This document shows, one piece after another, positions 33,539 through 42,370 of a stretch of 64,000 nt of DNA. Each line of letters opens with the position of its first letter. Position 1 is the stretch's first letter. The DNA is from Limosilactobacillus caecicola (lineage in GTDB: Bacteria; Bacillota; Bacilli; Lactobacillales; Lactobacillaceae), in assembly GCF_943192935.1 (NCBI RefSeq), contig NZ_CALPCI010000001.1, positions 248,001 through 312,000 of the forward strand, written 5' to 3'. The position numbers and the translations under genes were made by a program. A model generated the notes under the pieces. It saw only the letters and a program-made list of their open reading frames with translations, was not told the DNA's origin and made no database searches.

Positions 33539-35266
33539 CTAGTCTAAGTTCAATTCTTTTTTTACTAAATCGGCAACTTCTTCGTTCGTGTCAAGGTCCA
33601 TCGCCTTTTCAACCAGCTTTGCACAATCCTTCGTATCCAAGTTCTTCATCATTGAACGCGTCCGCAGGATTGAAGAAGCAGACATGGAGTATTCATCCAA
33701 GCCCATCCCCATCAACAGTGGGAGTGCTAGTTCGTCACCAGCCATTTCACCACACATTGCAGCCTTCGTACCATGACGGTGTGCCGCTGCGATGACGTGG
33801 TTAACTAAGCCCAAGAATGCTGGGTTCAGTGGTTGGTAAAGGTAAGAAACCGCATCGTTACCACGATCGGCAGCAAAGTTGTATTGGATCAAGTCATTAG
33901 TACCGATACTGAAGAAGTCAACTTCTTCGGCCATCTTATCAGCATTGATGGCTGCTAATGGTACTTCGATCATCATCCCGATCTTAATGTCATCACCTAA
34001 GTCACGGTGATCCTTTTGCAATTCAGTCTTGCATTCTTCAAAGATCTTCTTAGCTTGCCGCAGTTCCGCCAAGGTCCCAATCATTGGGAACATGATGGAA
34101 AGTGGTCCAAATTCAGAAGCCCGGATCAAGGCCCGCAGTTGGGTCTTGAAGATTTCCGGACGGTCCAGGCAAATCCGGATGGCCCGGTAACCCAAGAATG
34201 GGTTCATTTCTTCTGGAAGTGGCATGTAGTCCAGTGGCTTATCCCCACCAATATCAAGGGTCCGGACAACAACCGGCTTCCCCTTCATGCCAACGATGGC
34301 TTTCTTGTAGGCTTCGAATTGTTCATCTTCAGTTGGGAGGTGGTCAGCACCCATATACAAGAATTCTGAACGGAAGAGGCCAACCCCATCAGCACCCTGC
34401 TTCATTGCATCTTCAACGTCATCAGGGGTCCCAATGTTCGCAGCAATTTCAAAGTGCTTGCCATCCTTAGAAACGGAAGGAGCGTCAACTAACTTTGCCC
34501 ATTCTGCACGTTCCTTTTCAAAGGCGTCGGCCTTAGCTTGGTAGTCCTTGACCTCATCATCAGATGGGTCCACGATGATGTCACCGTGTAATCCGTCAGC
34601 AATGATCATTTGACCATTTTTGGCGTTTTCAGTGATGTTTTCAGCACCGACAACGGCTGGAATCCGCAAGGTCCGGGACATAATTGCGGCGTGGCTGGTC
34701 CGACCACCCAAGTCGGTAACGATCCCCTTAACGAACTTCGCATCCATCTGTGAAGTATCAGATGGGGTAATTTCCTTTGCAACAATAACTACGGGGTGAT
34801 CAATGCCCGCGATATTTGGTAATTGCTTCCCCATCAAGTGGCTCATTGCCCGCTTAGCAACGTCCTTAACGTCAGCGGCCCGTTCTTGCATGTACTTGTT
34901 GTCAGTCATGGCTGCCAACATGTCAGCGAAGTTGGAAGTTACCTTGTCAACGGCAGCTTCAGCACTAGATTGATTGTTAGTAATGTCATCCTTGATTTGA
35001 CCCAACATTTCTGGGTCAGACAAGATCGCGATGTGGGCATCGAAGACTTCGAGTTCTTCGTCAGCTAGACGGCCCTTGGCGTTTTCCTTGATCTTTTGTA
35101 ATTCAGCAATTGAATCATTGAAGGCTGTTTCCACCCGGCTGTATTCTGCGTCAGCATCTTCAACTTTTTTATCCTTGTCGTAGGATAAGTCTGGGTCGAC
35201 CAACAGGTAAGCTGGGGCAATCCCAATCCCATCACTAGCGGCAATTCCTTTAATGTCTTTTGACAT
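33539..35266 (-). CDS. ptsI: PTS enzyme I (phosphoenolpyruvate-protein phosphotransferase)
   Basis: A 575-residue enzyme I, the first phosphocarrier of all PTS sugars: it takes phosphate from PEP and passes it to HPr. The active-site histidine is H192 in GGRTSHAAIMSR. The C-terminal PEP-binding domain has GVGLFRSEFLYM, DIGGDKPL, SIMFPMIGT and the cysteine loop AAMCGEMAGDE. The ATG at 35266 has AGGAG seven bases upstream; the ATG six bases earlier abuts that site. The usual ptsH gene does not precede it, and it forms a single-gene unit with two cre-like sites upstream. It energises the three PTS operons in this window. Confidence 0.95.
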   Translation of the reverse strand: MSKDIKGIAASDGIGIAPAYLLVDPDLSYDKDKKVEDADAEYSRVETAFNDSIAELQKIKENAKGRLADEELEVFDAHIAILSDPEMLGQIKDDITNNQSSAEAAVDKVTSNFADMLAAMTDNKYMQERAADVKDVAKRAMSHLMGKQLPNIAGIDHPVVIVAKEITPSDTSQMDAKFVKGIVTDLGGRTSHAAIMSRTLRIPAVVGAENITENAKNGQMIIADGLHGDIIVDPSDDEVKDYQAKADAFEKERAEWAKLVDAPSVSKDGKHFEIAANIGTPDDVEDAMKQGADGVGLFRSEFLYMGADHLPTEDEQFEAYKKAIVGMKGKPVVVRTLDIGGDKPLDYMPLPEEMNPFLGYRAIRICLDRPEIFKTQLRALIRASEFGPLSIMFPMIGTLAELRQAKKIFEECKTELQKDHRDLGDDIKIGMMIEVPLAAINADKMAEEVDFFSIGTNDLIQYNFAADRGNDAVSYLYQPLNPAFLGLVNHVIAAAHRHGTKAAMCGEMAGDELALPLLMGMGLDEYSMSASSILRTRSMMKNLDTKDCAKLVEKAMDLDTNEEVADLVKKELNLD

Positions 35267-35315
35267 GGTCATTCTCCTCTTCCTCATTAAATTTAATTAA
35301 TCACAGTTAATAATT

Positions 35316-35329
35316 ATAAACCGTTTTCA
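35316..35329. promoter_or_regulatory. cre-like site over the ptsI promoter
   Basis: Read leftward, TGAAAACGGTTTAT fits cre and runs into TATAAT, the probable -10 element of ptsI. CcpA bound here would act on the promoter itself. Confidence 0.55.
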
Positions 35330-35348
35330 TGATGATTACTACAGCAAA

Positions 35349-35364
35349 TGACAAACGCTTTCAA
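35349..35364. promoter_or_regulatory. Second cre-like site upstream of ptsI
   Basis: Read leftward, TTGAAAGCGTTTGTCA matches the cre core TGAAANCGNTTT. It lies between the ula operon terminator and the ptsI promoter. Confidence 0.55.
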
Positions 35365-35377
35365 AATTACTTTTTAA

Positions 35378-35405
35378 AAGAGGCTGAGAAGCTTCCCAGT
35401 CTCTT
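35378..35405 (-). terminator. Terminator of the ula operon
   Basis: AAGAGNCTG and CAGNCTCTT arms enclose GAAGCTTC; the leftward end runs into TTTT. Confidence 0.75.
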
Positions 35406-35415
35406 AAATGATCAA

Positions 35416-36144
35416 TTAAGCTTTCTTGGCGTGGTCCTGGGAGTGGGCGTTGTTTTGACCGTAGTAAGCGTTGGCGCCGTGCTTCCGGTAGTAGTGCTTA
35501 TCCAACAGATATTGTGGCAATTCCAGGTTGGAACGAGTCAATTGCATTGCGTGGTAGTCTTCTTCAGCAACGACTTCCAGAACCTTCGCGTTGTAAACCG
35601 CCTTGTCTGGCGTTGGTCCCCAGGCAAATGGACCGTGTTGCATAACGAGGGCAGCTGGAGTGGCTTCGTAGTCGAGCCCCCGTTCGTTGAAGGTCCGGAC
35701 AATCACCTTCCCAGTATTGCCTTCGTAATCTTCTTCAATTTCTTCCTTCGTCAACGCGTCAGCAGCTGGAACATCATTGTAAAAAGTATCCGCATGAGTG
35801 GTGTTCAAAGCTGGAATATCCATGTGCGCTGCCGCAAAGGAAACGGCCCATGGTGAGTGGGTGTGCACAATCCCGCCAATCTTTGGGAAGTGGTTATAAA
35901 GATAGGTATGAGTTTGGGTGTCAGAAGATGGGTTGTAATCCCCTTCAACAACTTCACCCTTCAAGTTAACTACAACCATGTCTTCAGGCTTCAATTCATC
36001 ATATGGCACCCCAGATGGCTTGATGACGTAAAGGCCCTTTTCACGATCAATCCCAGAAACGTTCCCCCAAGTAAAGGTTACCAACCCTAACTTTGGTAAT
36101 TGCATGTTGGCTTCATAAACTTCTTGCTTTAATTCTTCGAGCAT
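35416..36144 (-). CDS. ulaF: L-ribulose-5-phosphate 4-epimerase (UlaF/AraD)
   Basis: A 242-residue zinc-dependent class II aldolase-fold enzyme that converts L-ribulose-5-phosphate to D-xylulose-5-phosphate. Substrate and metal motifs are visible: TWGNVSGIDR, KPSGVPYDEL, SSDTQTHTYLY and the zinc histidines HTHSPWAVSFAAAH. It is the last gene of the ascorbate operon, 16 bases after ulaE. Its product goes straight into the phosphoketolase or transketolase reactions. The gene could equally be called araD, but the operon identifies it as the ascorbate isozyme. Confidence 0.93.
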   Translation of the reverse strand: MLEELKQEVYEANMQLPKLGLVTFTWGNVSGIDREKGLYVIKPSGVPYDELKPEDMVVVNLKGEVVEGDYNPSSDTQTHTYLYNHFPKIGGIVHTHSPWAVSFAAAHMDIPALNTTHADTFYNDVPAADALTKEEIEEDYEGNTGKVIVRTFNERGLDYEATPAALVMQHGPFAWGPTPDKAVYNAKVLEVVAEEDYHAMQLTRSNLELPQYLLDKHYYRKHGANAYYGQNNAHSQDHAKKA

Positions 36145-36160
36145 AATTTTCTCCTTTAAA

Positions 36161-37045
36161 TTACTTCACAACTGGTTCTTGGTGAATGCCGACTTCTTTA
36201 AAGATTTGGTCAAAGTACTGTTTAGCAGCTTTAATTTCATCAACCGGATCTGCATCACCGTTATCCCCAGTCCACATTTCAATGGTGTAGCTGCCGTTAT
36301 AATCCAGCCGCACCAGTTCTTTAAGTAAGCCTGGGAAGTCGACACAGCCTTCCCCAAATGGCACGTTCTTGAATTGGCCTTCAAAAGTTGGTGTCACGGC
36401 CTTGGTATCTTTAAGGTGAACGGCCACCACATCATCAATGTGCTTTTCAAAATCAACTGGCACATAGTTTTCTGGCCAAGCACTGAGGTTTCCCAGGTCT
36501 GGATAAGCTTGCAGCCACGGACTGTGAATTTGCGTCTTTAATTCACTAATTTTACCGATGGAATTCAAGAAGGGGTCATCCATCGTTTCGATCGAGAGCA
36601 TGACCATCTTCTTGGCCGCCATGTAAACACATTTAGCTAAGTTTTCGACATACAGTTCACGTGACATCATCGTCTTGTCTTCGTAATAGACATCGTAGCC
36701 TGCCATTTGGATATTCCGGATTCCTAAATCAACGGCCAAGTCAATTGCCTTTTGCATCATTTCTAATGACTTTTGGCGAACTGCCGGGTCCTTAGAACCC
36801 AGTGGGAAACGCCGGTGGCCGGATAACATCATCGTATTAATCCGACTGTTGGTTTCCCACATTGCTTGACGGAACTCTGCCCGTTGTTCCTTGGTCCAGT
36901 CCAACCGCGCGAGCCGTTCATCACTTTCATCAATTGAGAATTCCAGAAAGTTAAAGCCCAAGTCGTGAACTAATTGAAACTTTTCTTTCCAAGTCAGGTC
37001 TTGTGGTAAGGCCTTTTCGTAAATACCGATTGCATTTTCTGTCAT
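36161..37045 (-). CDS. ulaE: L-xylulose-5-phosphate 3-epimerase UlaE
   Basis: A 294-residue TIM-barrel epimerase that converts L-xylulose-5-phosphate to L-ribulose-5-phosphate. Typical segments are GIYEKALPQDLTWKEKF, MMLSGHRRFPLGSKD, NIQMAGYDVYYEDK and the metal/catalytic VAVHLKDTKAVTP with GEGCVDF. The ATG at 37045 follows AAAGGA; a longer frame upstream enters a hairpin and is not used. A terminator-like hairpin at 37069-37108 separates it from ulaD and may lower expression of ulaE and ulaF. Confidence 0.93.
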   Translation of the reverse strand: MTENAIGIYEKALPQDLTWKEKFQLVHDLGFNFLEFSIDESDERLARLDWTKEQRAEFRQAMWETNSRINTMMLSGHRRFPLGSKDPAVRQKSLEMMQKAIDLAVDLGIRNIQMAGYDVYYEDKTMMSRELYVENLAKCVYMAAKKMVMLSIETMDDPFLNSIGKISELKTQIHSPWLQAYPDLGNLSAWPENYVPVDFEKHIDDVVAVHLKDTKAVTPTFEGQFKNVPFGEGCVDFPGLLKELVRLDYNGSYTIEMWTGDNGDADPVDEIKAAKQYFDQIFKEVGIHQEPVVK

Positions 37046-37068
37046 AAAAAGTGATTCCTTTCTAACAA

Positions 37069-37108
37069 AAAAGCAATGACGAACCAATTACAGCCCGCCA
37101 TTGCTTTT
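37069..37108 (-). terminator. Internal terminator or attenuator between ulaD and ulaE
   Basis: Read leftward, AAAAGCAATG pairs with CATTGCTTTT and is followed by TTTTTTGTT. As it lies inside the operon, partial termination or stabilisation of mRNA ends is likely. Confidence 0.7.
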
Positions 37109-37144
37109 CAAAAGAGAGATTATTTTGACTGAGGCAGTTTGTAA

Positions 37145-37783
37145 TTAACCCCAAATACGGTCAATTTCATTCTTGAATTCAAGCGCTGCCGCGTGTGGAT
37201 CATCGGCACCGTGAATTGCCCGTCCGGCGATGAATGTGTAAACTGGAACGCCTTCAAAAAGCTTCAGAACTTCAGGCTTCATTCCACCGGTAACGGAAAC
37301 CTTGAAGCCCATGTCAATTAAACTCTTGACAGAGTTCAAGTCCTTTTCACCCCATGATTGGCCAGCAAACTTAGCATCACGACTTTGGTGGTAAACCACT
37401 TGGTCGATCCCGTTGTCTAACCATTCTTGAGCACGTTCCTTGTTGTCCCAACCTTCGTAAAGTTCAACTTGAACTTCGATTTCCTTTTGGGCGTTGGCCA
37501 TGGTTGGAACAGTAGCAGCATTGATACAAGTCAACCAGTCAGCACCGTGTTCCTTTGCCACCTTACCAATGTGGCCACCAGCATCGGCACACTTGGCATC
37601 GGCAAGTACAATCTTGTCTGGGGCAACGGCCCGCAAATCACTGACTGCGTCAAAGCCTTCTTGGTAAATCAAGAGGGTTCCGGCTTCGACAACATCTACA
37701 ACGTCACTAACTTGACGAGCAATATTTAAGGCTTGAGCCGTGGTATCAGTATCCAAGGCTACCTGTAACATTGGTTTTGCCAT
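37145..37783 (-). CDS. ulaD: 3-keto-L-gulonate-6-phosphate decarboxylase UlaD
   Basis: A 212-residue enzyme of the orotidine-5'-phosphate decarboxylase superfamily that decarboxylates 3-keto-L-gulonate-6-phosphate to L-xylulose-5-phosphate. The metal and catalytic residues D62 and K64 fall in LADAKCADAGG, at the positions known for the family. The phosphate-binding end is VTGGMKPEV and FIAGRAIHGADDP. It is in the middle of the ascorbate operon, 21 bases downstream of the IIB gene. The related hexulose-phosphate synthases are unlikely given the neighbours. Confidence 0.95.
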   Translation of the reverse strand: MAKPMLQVALDTDTTAQALNIARQVSDVVDVVEAGTLLIYQEGFDAVSDLRAVAPDKIVLADAKCADAGGHIGKVAKEHGADWLTCINAATVPTMANAQKEIEVQVELYEGWDNKERAQEWLDNGIDQVVYHQSRDAKFAGQSWGEKDLNSVKSLIDMGFKVSVTGGMKPEVLKLFEGVPVYTFIAGRAIHGADDPHAAALEFKNEIDRIWG

Positions 37784-37803
37784 GTGTATTTGTCTCCTTT
37801 AAA

Positions 37804-38109
37804 TTAACCGTTCAGCTTTGCTTGCAGCTTTTCGTTGTTCTTCACAGCATCTTCAACTTCTTGCTTGGACATCACGTTCTTGACACCGATAACGATGGCA
37901 CCACGCTTTTCAGCTTCGTCAAACATCTTGACGAATGGTAATGAAGTGAAGACAACGTCGTAGTTACGAGCAGTCCCCTTGGCTTCAGAAACGGAAGTGT
38001 GGTCTGAAGTGGTAACGTTGAAGCCTAAGTCCTTCATGGCCTTAGTAGCAGTCCGTGAAAGCATTAAACTAGTTCCTGAACCATTAGCACATGCACTTAA
38101 AATTTTCAT
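37804..38109 (-). CDS. ulaB: Ascorbate PTS IIB component UlaB
   Basis: A 101-residue PTS IIB protein of the ascorbate family. The phosphorylated cysteine is C7 in the loop SACANGSGTSLM. It carries phosphate from UlaC to the sugar crossing UlaA. The start follows AGGAGG. It lies directly between the IIC and decarboxylase genes. Confidence 0.93.
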   Translation of the reverse strand: MKILSACANGSGTSLMLSRTATKAMKDLGFNVTTSDHTSVSEAKGTARNYDVVFTSLPFVKMFDEAEKRGAIVIGVKNVMSKQEVEDAVKNNEKLQAKLNG

Positions 38110-38151
38110 GATCTTTCCTCCTGAGAATTCGTGAGTTAGTTAGCTTTTTAA

Positions 38152-39657
38152 TTATTTTGCACTGTCGGCTTCTTCTTCGTGCATCTTCTTCCAGGCGTCG
38201 TAATCCTTAACGATTAAGAAGTAACCCTTTGGATCGTGACGGTATTCCAATTGTGGAATGATAACGAAGATGATGATCACGATAGCGATACCGATGTAAC
38301 CTAAGTACTTCATGATGACAGTTGCGAGTGGCCATACGGTAGCCCAGTCGAACATTCCAAGGTAACCACCGTAGGTTGCCATACCAACCCAGGTAGCGAT
38401 CAAAGCAGATCCACCAACTTGGATTAAACCAGAGATGAATGGTGCGATCATTGCGTACTTGTAACCACCACGGTTGTTGGCAAAGACACCAATTGCGGCG
38501 TTATCAAAGAACAGTGGAATAAATCCGGCGATAACAATTGTTGGTGAGTGGAAGACGATCAGTAAGATGATCATCAAGAATTGACCCAGAGCACCAAACA
38601 TGAACCCAATCGTAGCGGCATTTGGTGAACCGAAACCTAAGGTAGCAGCAACGTCGATACCAGGAACGGAACCTGGGAGCCAGCGATCGGAAATCCCGGT
38701 AAATGATTCAGTCAATTCATTAACGAATGTCCGAACCCCGAGTTGCAAGATTGCCAGGTAAACGGCAAACATCAGTGAAGTTTGAATAATGTAGAAGACA
38801 AAGCTTTGGCCAGACTTCATGAAACCAGCTTTGATCAAGTAGGATGGGCCTAAAACGATCAAAATGATCCCGAAAAAGACGAGCATTAAGATCGCAGTGG
38901 AAACCATGTTATCGTTGAACATGGATAACCAACCTGGTAATTCGATATCTTCCAAACGCTTGGATTCGGTCTTACCCTTAGCCTTAGCACGCTTTTCCAT
39001 CCATTCAGCCCACTTAGCGAAGATGAAAATCCCAAACATTTGTTGGTGGGCAATCCCGAAGCCGGCACCATCAGTTAATTCCTGAGTAATCCCAACGGTT
39101 AAGTTTGAACCAACGGCCCAGTAGAGTCCCAGCACAATACTCATGATGATCAGAATTGGCAATCGACCCATGTGTGGGAAACAGAACAGGAAGAGCCAGA
39201 AAGCGGTCGCTGCTTGTTGAACTTGGACGTTACCAGTTGTGAACACAGCACGAAGCTTGGTGTACTTTTGGAAACGAACCAACAAAATGTTAATGATATA
39301 GGCAAATAGCAGCAAAAGCATGGTGTCCGCAAAGGAACGACCAAACCGCTTCATGATCCCAACCGTAACGGCGTTTTGACCGAAGTATGGGTCGGTAACC
39401 ATGGCTGACAAATGGAAACGGTCTTTCAAACCAACCAGGATTGGCCGGAATGAAGTAACCAGTCCGTTAGAACCAACTGTTAAAATAAAGTAACCAATAG
39501 TTGCTTTTAGGAATCCGGAAATGACTTCGTACCATTTCTTCTTTTCGAGCAGGTAACCAATCAGAACAATGAACCCAATCATGAAGGCTGGTTGTTCTAG
39601 AATGTTTTTCGCAAAGTATTCCCAGATTGCCATTAAGACGTTTAATACTGCATTCAT
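38152..39657 (-). CDS. ulaA: Ascorbate PTS IIC permease UlaA
   Basis: A 501-residue membrane permease of the ascorbate-type PTS family with about eleven membrane helices. Conserved segments include GYFILTVGSNGLVTSFRPI, GRLPILIIMSIVLGLYW, GFGIAHQQMFGIF and GFGSPNAATIGFMFGALGQF. It binds L-ascorbate outside and releases L-ascorbate-6-phosphate inside. Its C-terminus is a cytoplasmic charged tail. It follows ulaC by 25 bases. A second, shorter IIC of the same family is encoded at 56427-57797. Confidence 0.93.
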   Translation of the reverse strand: MNAVLNVLMAIWEYFAKNILEQPAFMIGFIVLIGYLLEKKKWYEVISGFLKATIGYFILTVGSNGLVTSFRPILVGLKDRFHLSAMVTDPYFGQNAVTVGIMKRFGRSFADTMLLLLFAYIINILLVRFQKYTKLRAVFTTGNVQVQQAATAFWLFLFCFPHMGRLPILIIMSIVLGLYWAVGSNLTVGITQELTDGAGFGIAHQQMFGIFIFAKWAEWMEKRAKAKGKTESKRLEDIELPGWLSMFNDNMVSTAILMLVFFGIILIVLGPSYLIKAGFMKSGQSFVFYIIQTSLMFAVYLAILQLGVRTFVNELTESFTGISDRWLPGSVPGIDVAATLGFGSPNAATIGFMFGALGQFLMIILLIVFHSPTIVIAGFIPLFFDNAAIGVFANNRGGYKYAMIAPFISGLIQVGGSALIATWVGMATYGGYLGMFDWATVWPLATVIMKYLGYIGIAIVIIIFVIIPQLEYRHDPKGYFLIVKDYDAWKKMHEEEADSAK

Positions 39658-39682
39658 TATTTATCACCTTTAATCGACAATC

Positions 39683-40141
39683 TTACATATTATGTTTCTT
39701 CATCACATCACGGTAATCATCCATCGTCTTGATCTTCAACAGATCATCAACCATGCCATCTTCCATTAACATGTCGGAAAGGTTAGCAATGTTCTTAACG
39801 TGGGTATCGTGATCCTTAGCAGCAAGCATAAAGAATAACTTAGCATCCTTATCAGGGTTACCATCCTCGAATGAAACCTTTTCTGGCATAATCGTAAAGC
39901 CAATTCCAGTTCCCAAGACACCACTATTTTCAGCAGAAGAGTGAGGCATTGCTACTCCTGGAACAATGACAATGTAAGGGCCATATTCCTTCACATCTGA
40001 AATCACTTGGTCAATGTATTGGTCCGTGACCAGGTTATTCTTCTTCATAACCTCACCACTAACCCGGATTGCGTCTTCCCAATTATCGGGATGCTGATCA
40101 GTAATGTTTACTAATCCATTTTCTAAAAAGTAACGTAACAT
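39683..40141 (-). CDS. ulaC: Ascorbate PTS IIA component UlaC
   Basis: A 152-residue PTS IIA protein of the mannitol/fructose-nitrogen fold. The phosphorylated histidine is H67 in VPGVAMPHSSAEN. It accepts phosphate from HPr and passes it to UlaB. The gene is second in the operon, 86 bases after ulaG, a gap without a gene. Confidence 0.93.
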   Translation of the reverse strand: MLRYFLENGLVNITDQHPDNWEDAIRVSGEVMKKNNLVTDQYIDQVISDVKEYGPYIVIVPGVAMPHSSAENSGVLGTGIGFTIMPEKVSFEDGNPDKDAKLFFMLAAKDHDTHVKNIANLSDMLMEDGMVDDLLKIKTMDDYRDVMKKHNM

Positions 40142-40227
40142 TGATAATTTCCTCCCAAGCCCACCCGATCGGGGCTGCTAATTAATATTTTCCATTAACG
40201 GCCGACTAACCGTATGCATACTCAGAA

Positions 40228-41301
40228 TTAAAGTAATTCTGGGAATGGTAGGTCTGGCTTGTTCTTGAATGCATCGTGGAAACCACGGTCGTAATTGTAT
40301 TCAAAGTCATCCTTTTCTTGTGGGAAGCTGAAGCCACCACCGACTTGAAGGATGTATGGCTTGAAGTCGTAGTGGAGACGGTACTTCTTGAGTTCCCAAA
40401 GCTTGATGATGTCCTTAGGATCTGCAAAGAAGTTAGACCAAATGTCCCAGTGCATTGGGATAACAACCTTGGTCTTCAAGTCTTCTGACATCCGCAGAAC
40501 TTGGGAGTCGTCAAGCTTATCAGTGATGCCCCGTGGGTTTTCACCATAAGCACAGAGAGCAACGTCAATCTTGTTTTCGTTACCGTGCTTAGTGAAGGTG
40601 TTGGACATGTGGGAGTCACCAGCGTCATAGAGGTTACCACCTGAAGTTTCGAACAAGTAGTTAACGGCAACTTCGCTCATCTTCCGTGGCATGTGGCCTT
40701 CCAAAGTAACTGATGGATCATCTTCGGTCACTAATTCAGTCCGGTCAAATGATTCGAGGGCCTTAACAGTTACGGCACCAACCTTAACTTCGTCACCAGG
40801 CTTTACAACGATGGTCTTTTCAGCAGGAATTCCCCATTCAATCCATTCATCAACAACGCCTTGAGGGCCGATGAACTTAGCGTTAGGGCAGTTCTTGTTA
40901 ACACAAGCAGCGGTGTAAATGTCCAAGTGGTCGTGGTGCGTGTGAGTTACACAAAGGGCATCAACGTCCTTGAATGCAAATGGGTCGATCACGTATGGAC
41001 GGTTCCGCAGGTTTGGTTGTTGTGCTTCAACACCGGCCATCCGCATCATTTGGTGACCCTTACGCATCTTGCCGTCACCATGAGTGTGTTTACCAGTACC
41101 ATTCCAAACATCGACAAGGATGTTAGTACCTTCATGAGTCTTCAACCAGAAGCCCATGCAACCCGTCCACCAAAGACGGAAGCTACCTGCTGGAACCTTG
41201 TAGTCCGCAATTTCTTCGTTGAGGTAAGTACCCCATTCTGGGAAATTGTTTGACGCATAGTTTTCTGGAGTTACATCGTTAATGTTTTTTGGTGATGCCA
41301 T
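40228..41301 (-). CDS. ulaG: L-ascorbate-6-phosphate lactonase UlaG
   Basis: A 357-residue metallo-beta-lactamase-fold lactonase that opens L-ascorbate-6-phosphate to 3-keto-L-gulonate-6-phosphate, using manganese. The metal motif is THTHHDHLDIYTA near residue 115, with a later metal aspartate in YDAGDSHMSN and a histidine in VIPMHWDIW. The N-terminus SPKNINDVTPENYASNNFPEWG is typical for the family. The ATG follows AGGAGG. It is the first gene of the ascorbate operon, divergent from ulaR. Confidence 0.96.
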   Translation of the reverse strand: MASPKNINDVTPENYASNNFPEWGTYLNEEIADYKVPAGSFRLWWTGCMGFWLKTHEGTNILVDVWNGTGKHTHGDGKMRKGHQMMRMAGVEAQQPNLRNRPYVIDPFAFKDVDALCVTHTHHDHLDIYTAACVNKNCPNAKFIGPQGVVDEWIEWGIPAEKTIVVKPGDEVKVGAVTVKALESFDRTELVTEDDPSVTLEGHMPRKMSEVAVNYLFETSGGNLYDAGDSHMSNTFTKHGNENKIDVALCAYGENPRGITDKLDDSQVLRMSEDLKTKVVIPMHWDIWSNFFADPKDIIKLWELKKYRLHYDFKPYILQVGGGFSFPQEKDDFEYNYDRGFHDAFKNKPDLPFPELL

Positions 41302-41385
41302 AATCTAAATTCCTCCTAAACAACATCATAATTTGTTTACGGTTATAATATATTCTCATTAGAAAGCCTTTTCAATCATGTTTTA

Positions 41386-41398
41386 TGATAATTTATCA
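41386..41398. promoter_or_regulatory. Candidate UlaR operator in the ulaG-ulaR gap
   Basis: TGATAATTTATCA is a 13-base palindrome about the central T. TTTATGA repeats flank it. DeoR-family repressors often bind such A/T-rich repeats in divergent promoters. The rest of the 250-base gap holds TATAAT-like elements in both directions and no gene. Confidence 0.45.
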
Positions 41399-41551
41399 CT
41401 TTTTATGAAAATTAAACGATAATCTTATGTTAAAATCTAGTTATACGAGCATTATAGTTTGTTTTTTAATTCGATTTGTTATAATCACATATGAAGTTAT
41501 CATTTAACAAATCATTCAATTGTCTAGATTTTAACCAGGAGGAGCATTTTC

Positions 41552-42316
41552 ATGAAAAACTCGTACAAGGCAATTGCCAGTCGTCGTGAAAAGATCCTTG
41601 ATGTCTTGAATCATGTGGACTCAATGACAATCAGTGAATTAAGTGATCGACTTGGCGTTTCAGAAATGACCATTCGTCGTGACTGTAATAACCTCTCCCA
41701 AATGGGACGCATTACGCAAAAACGCGGCATCGTCAAATTCGTTTCTCAAGAAACGGCGAACCATAGTGAGTCACGAGAAAAAATCAAAAAAGGGTTGGGC
41801 CATGAAGCAGCATTCCATATCCACGATGGTGAAATTGTCTTCACCAACTCAAGTACCACTTCCATGTATGCCATCGCTGCTTTAATAAAGAAACCCGTTA
41901 CCATTATCACCAACAATGGCAATGCCGCTCGCTATATTAGCGACAACGACCCTGCTAGATTAATTTTGTCTGGTGGTAACGTCAACGAGCATGACATCAT
42001 GAGTGGAGATATCGCTAACCAAACCTTCCTGAGCATGCGGGCTGACTGGTCAATCATCGGGTGTGCCGGGATCAGCCTTGAGCAAGGGATCTCCACGCCA
42101 CGAATCGAGGAAGCCAACGTTAACCGCAATATCATTAAAAACTCCCGCCGGGTCATTGTGGTGGCGGACTATAGTAAGTTTGGTAGTTTTTCTAACTTTA
42201 CAATCGGCAAGGTCAGTGACATCGATATCTTGATTACCGACCCCTTCGTCTCTGGCAAAACGCTGGACGCCTTCCGTAAGCAGGGCGTCAAGGTTATCCA
42301 AGTCGCTAATTTCTAA
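41552..42316 (+). CDS. ulaR: DeoR-family regulator of ascorbate genes (UlaR-like)
   Basis: A 254-residue DeoR-family transcription factor. The N-terminal helix-turn-helix is SRREKILDVLNHVDSMTISELSDRLGVSEMTIRRDCNNL (residues about 10-50), and the C-terminal sugar-phosphate sensor shows IVFTNSSTTSMYAIAALI and VADYSKFG. Divergent position relative to ulaG implies control of the ula operon, probably as a repressor released by an ascorbate-derived phosphate. The ATG follows AGGAGG. Confidence 0.88.
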   Translation: MKNSYKAIASRREKILDVLNHVDSMTISELSDRLGVSEMTIRRDCNNLSQMGRITQKRGIVKFVSQETANHSESREKIKKGLGHEAAFHIHDGEIVFTNSSTTSMYAIAALIKKPVTIITNNGNAARYISDNDPARLILSGGNVNEHDIMSGDIANQTFLSMRADWSIIGCAGISLEQGISTPRIEEANVNRNIIKNSRRVIVVADYSKFGSFSNFTIGKVSDIDILITDPFVSGKTLDAFRKQGVKVIQVANF

Positions 42317-42327
42317 TTTCAACAACA

Positions 42328-42359
42328 AAAAACGGTTCTGAAAATTCAGAACCGTTTTT
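42328..42359. terminator. Bidirectional terminator
   Basis: AAACGGTTCTGAA pairs perfectly with TTCAGAACCGTTT across two bases, between convergent ulaR and amidohydrolase genes. Confidence 0.9.
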
Positions 42360-42370
42360 CTTTTTCTCAA

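Noticed and set aside
35329-35856. 175-codon rightward frame over ulaF
   Set aside because: Antisense shadow of ulaF that begins in the ptsI promoter region.
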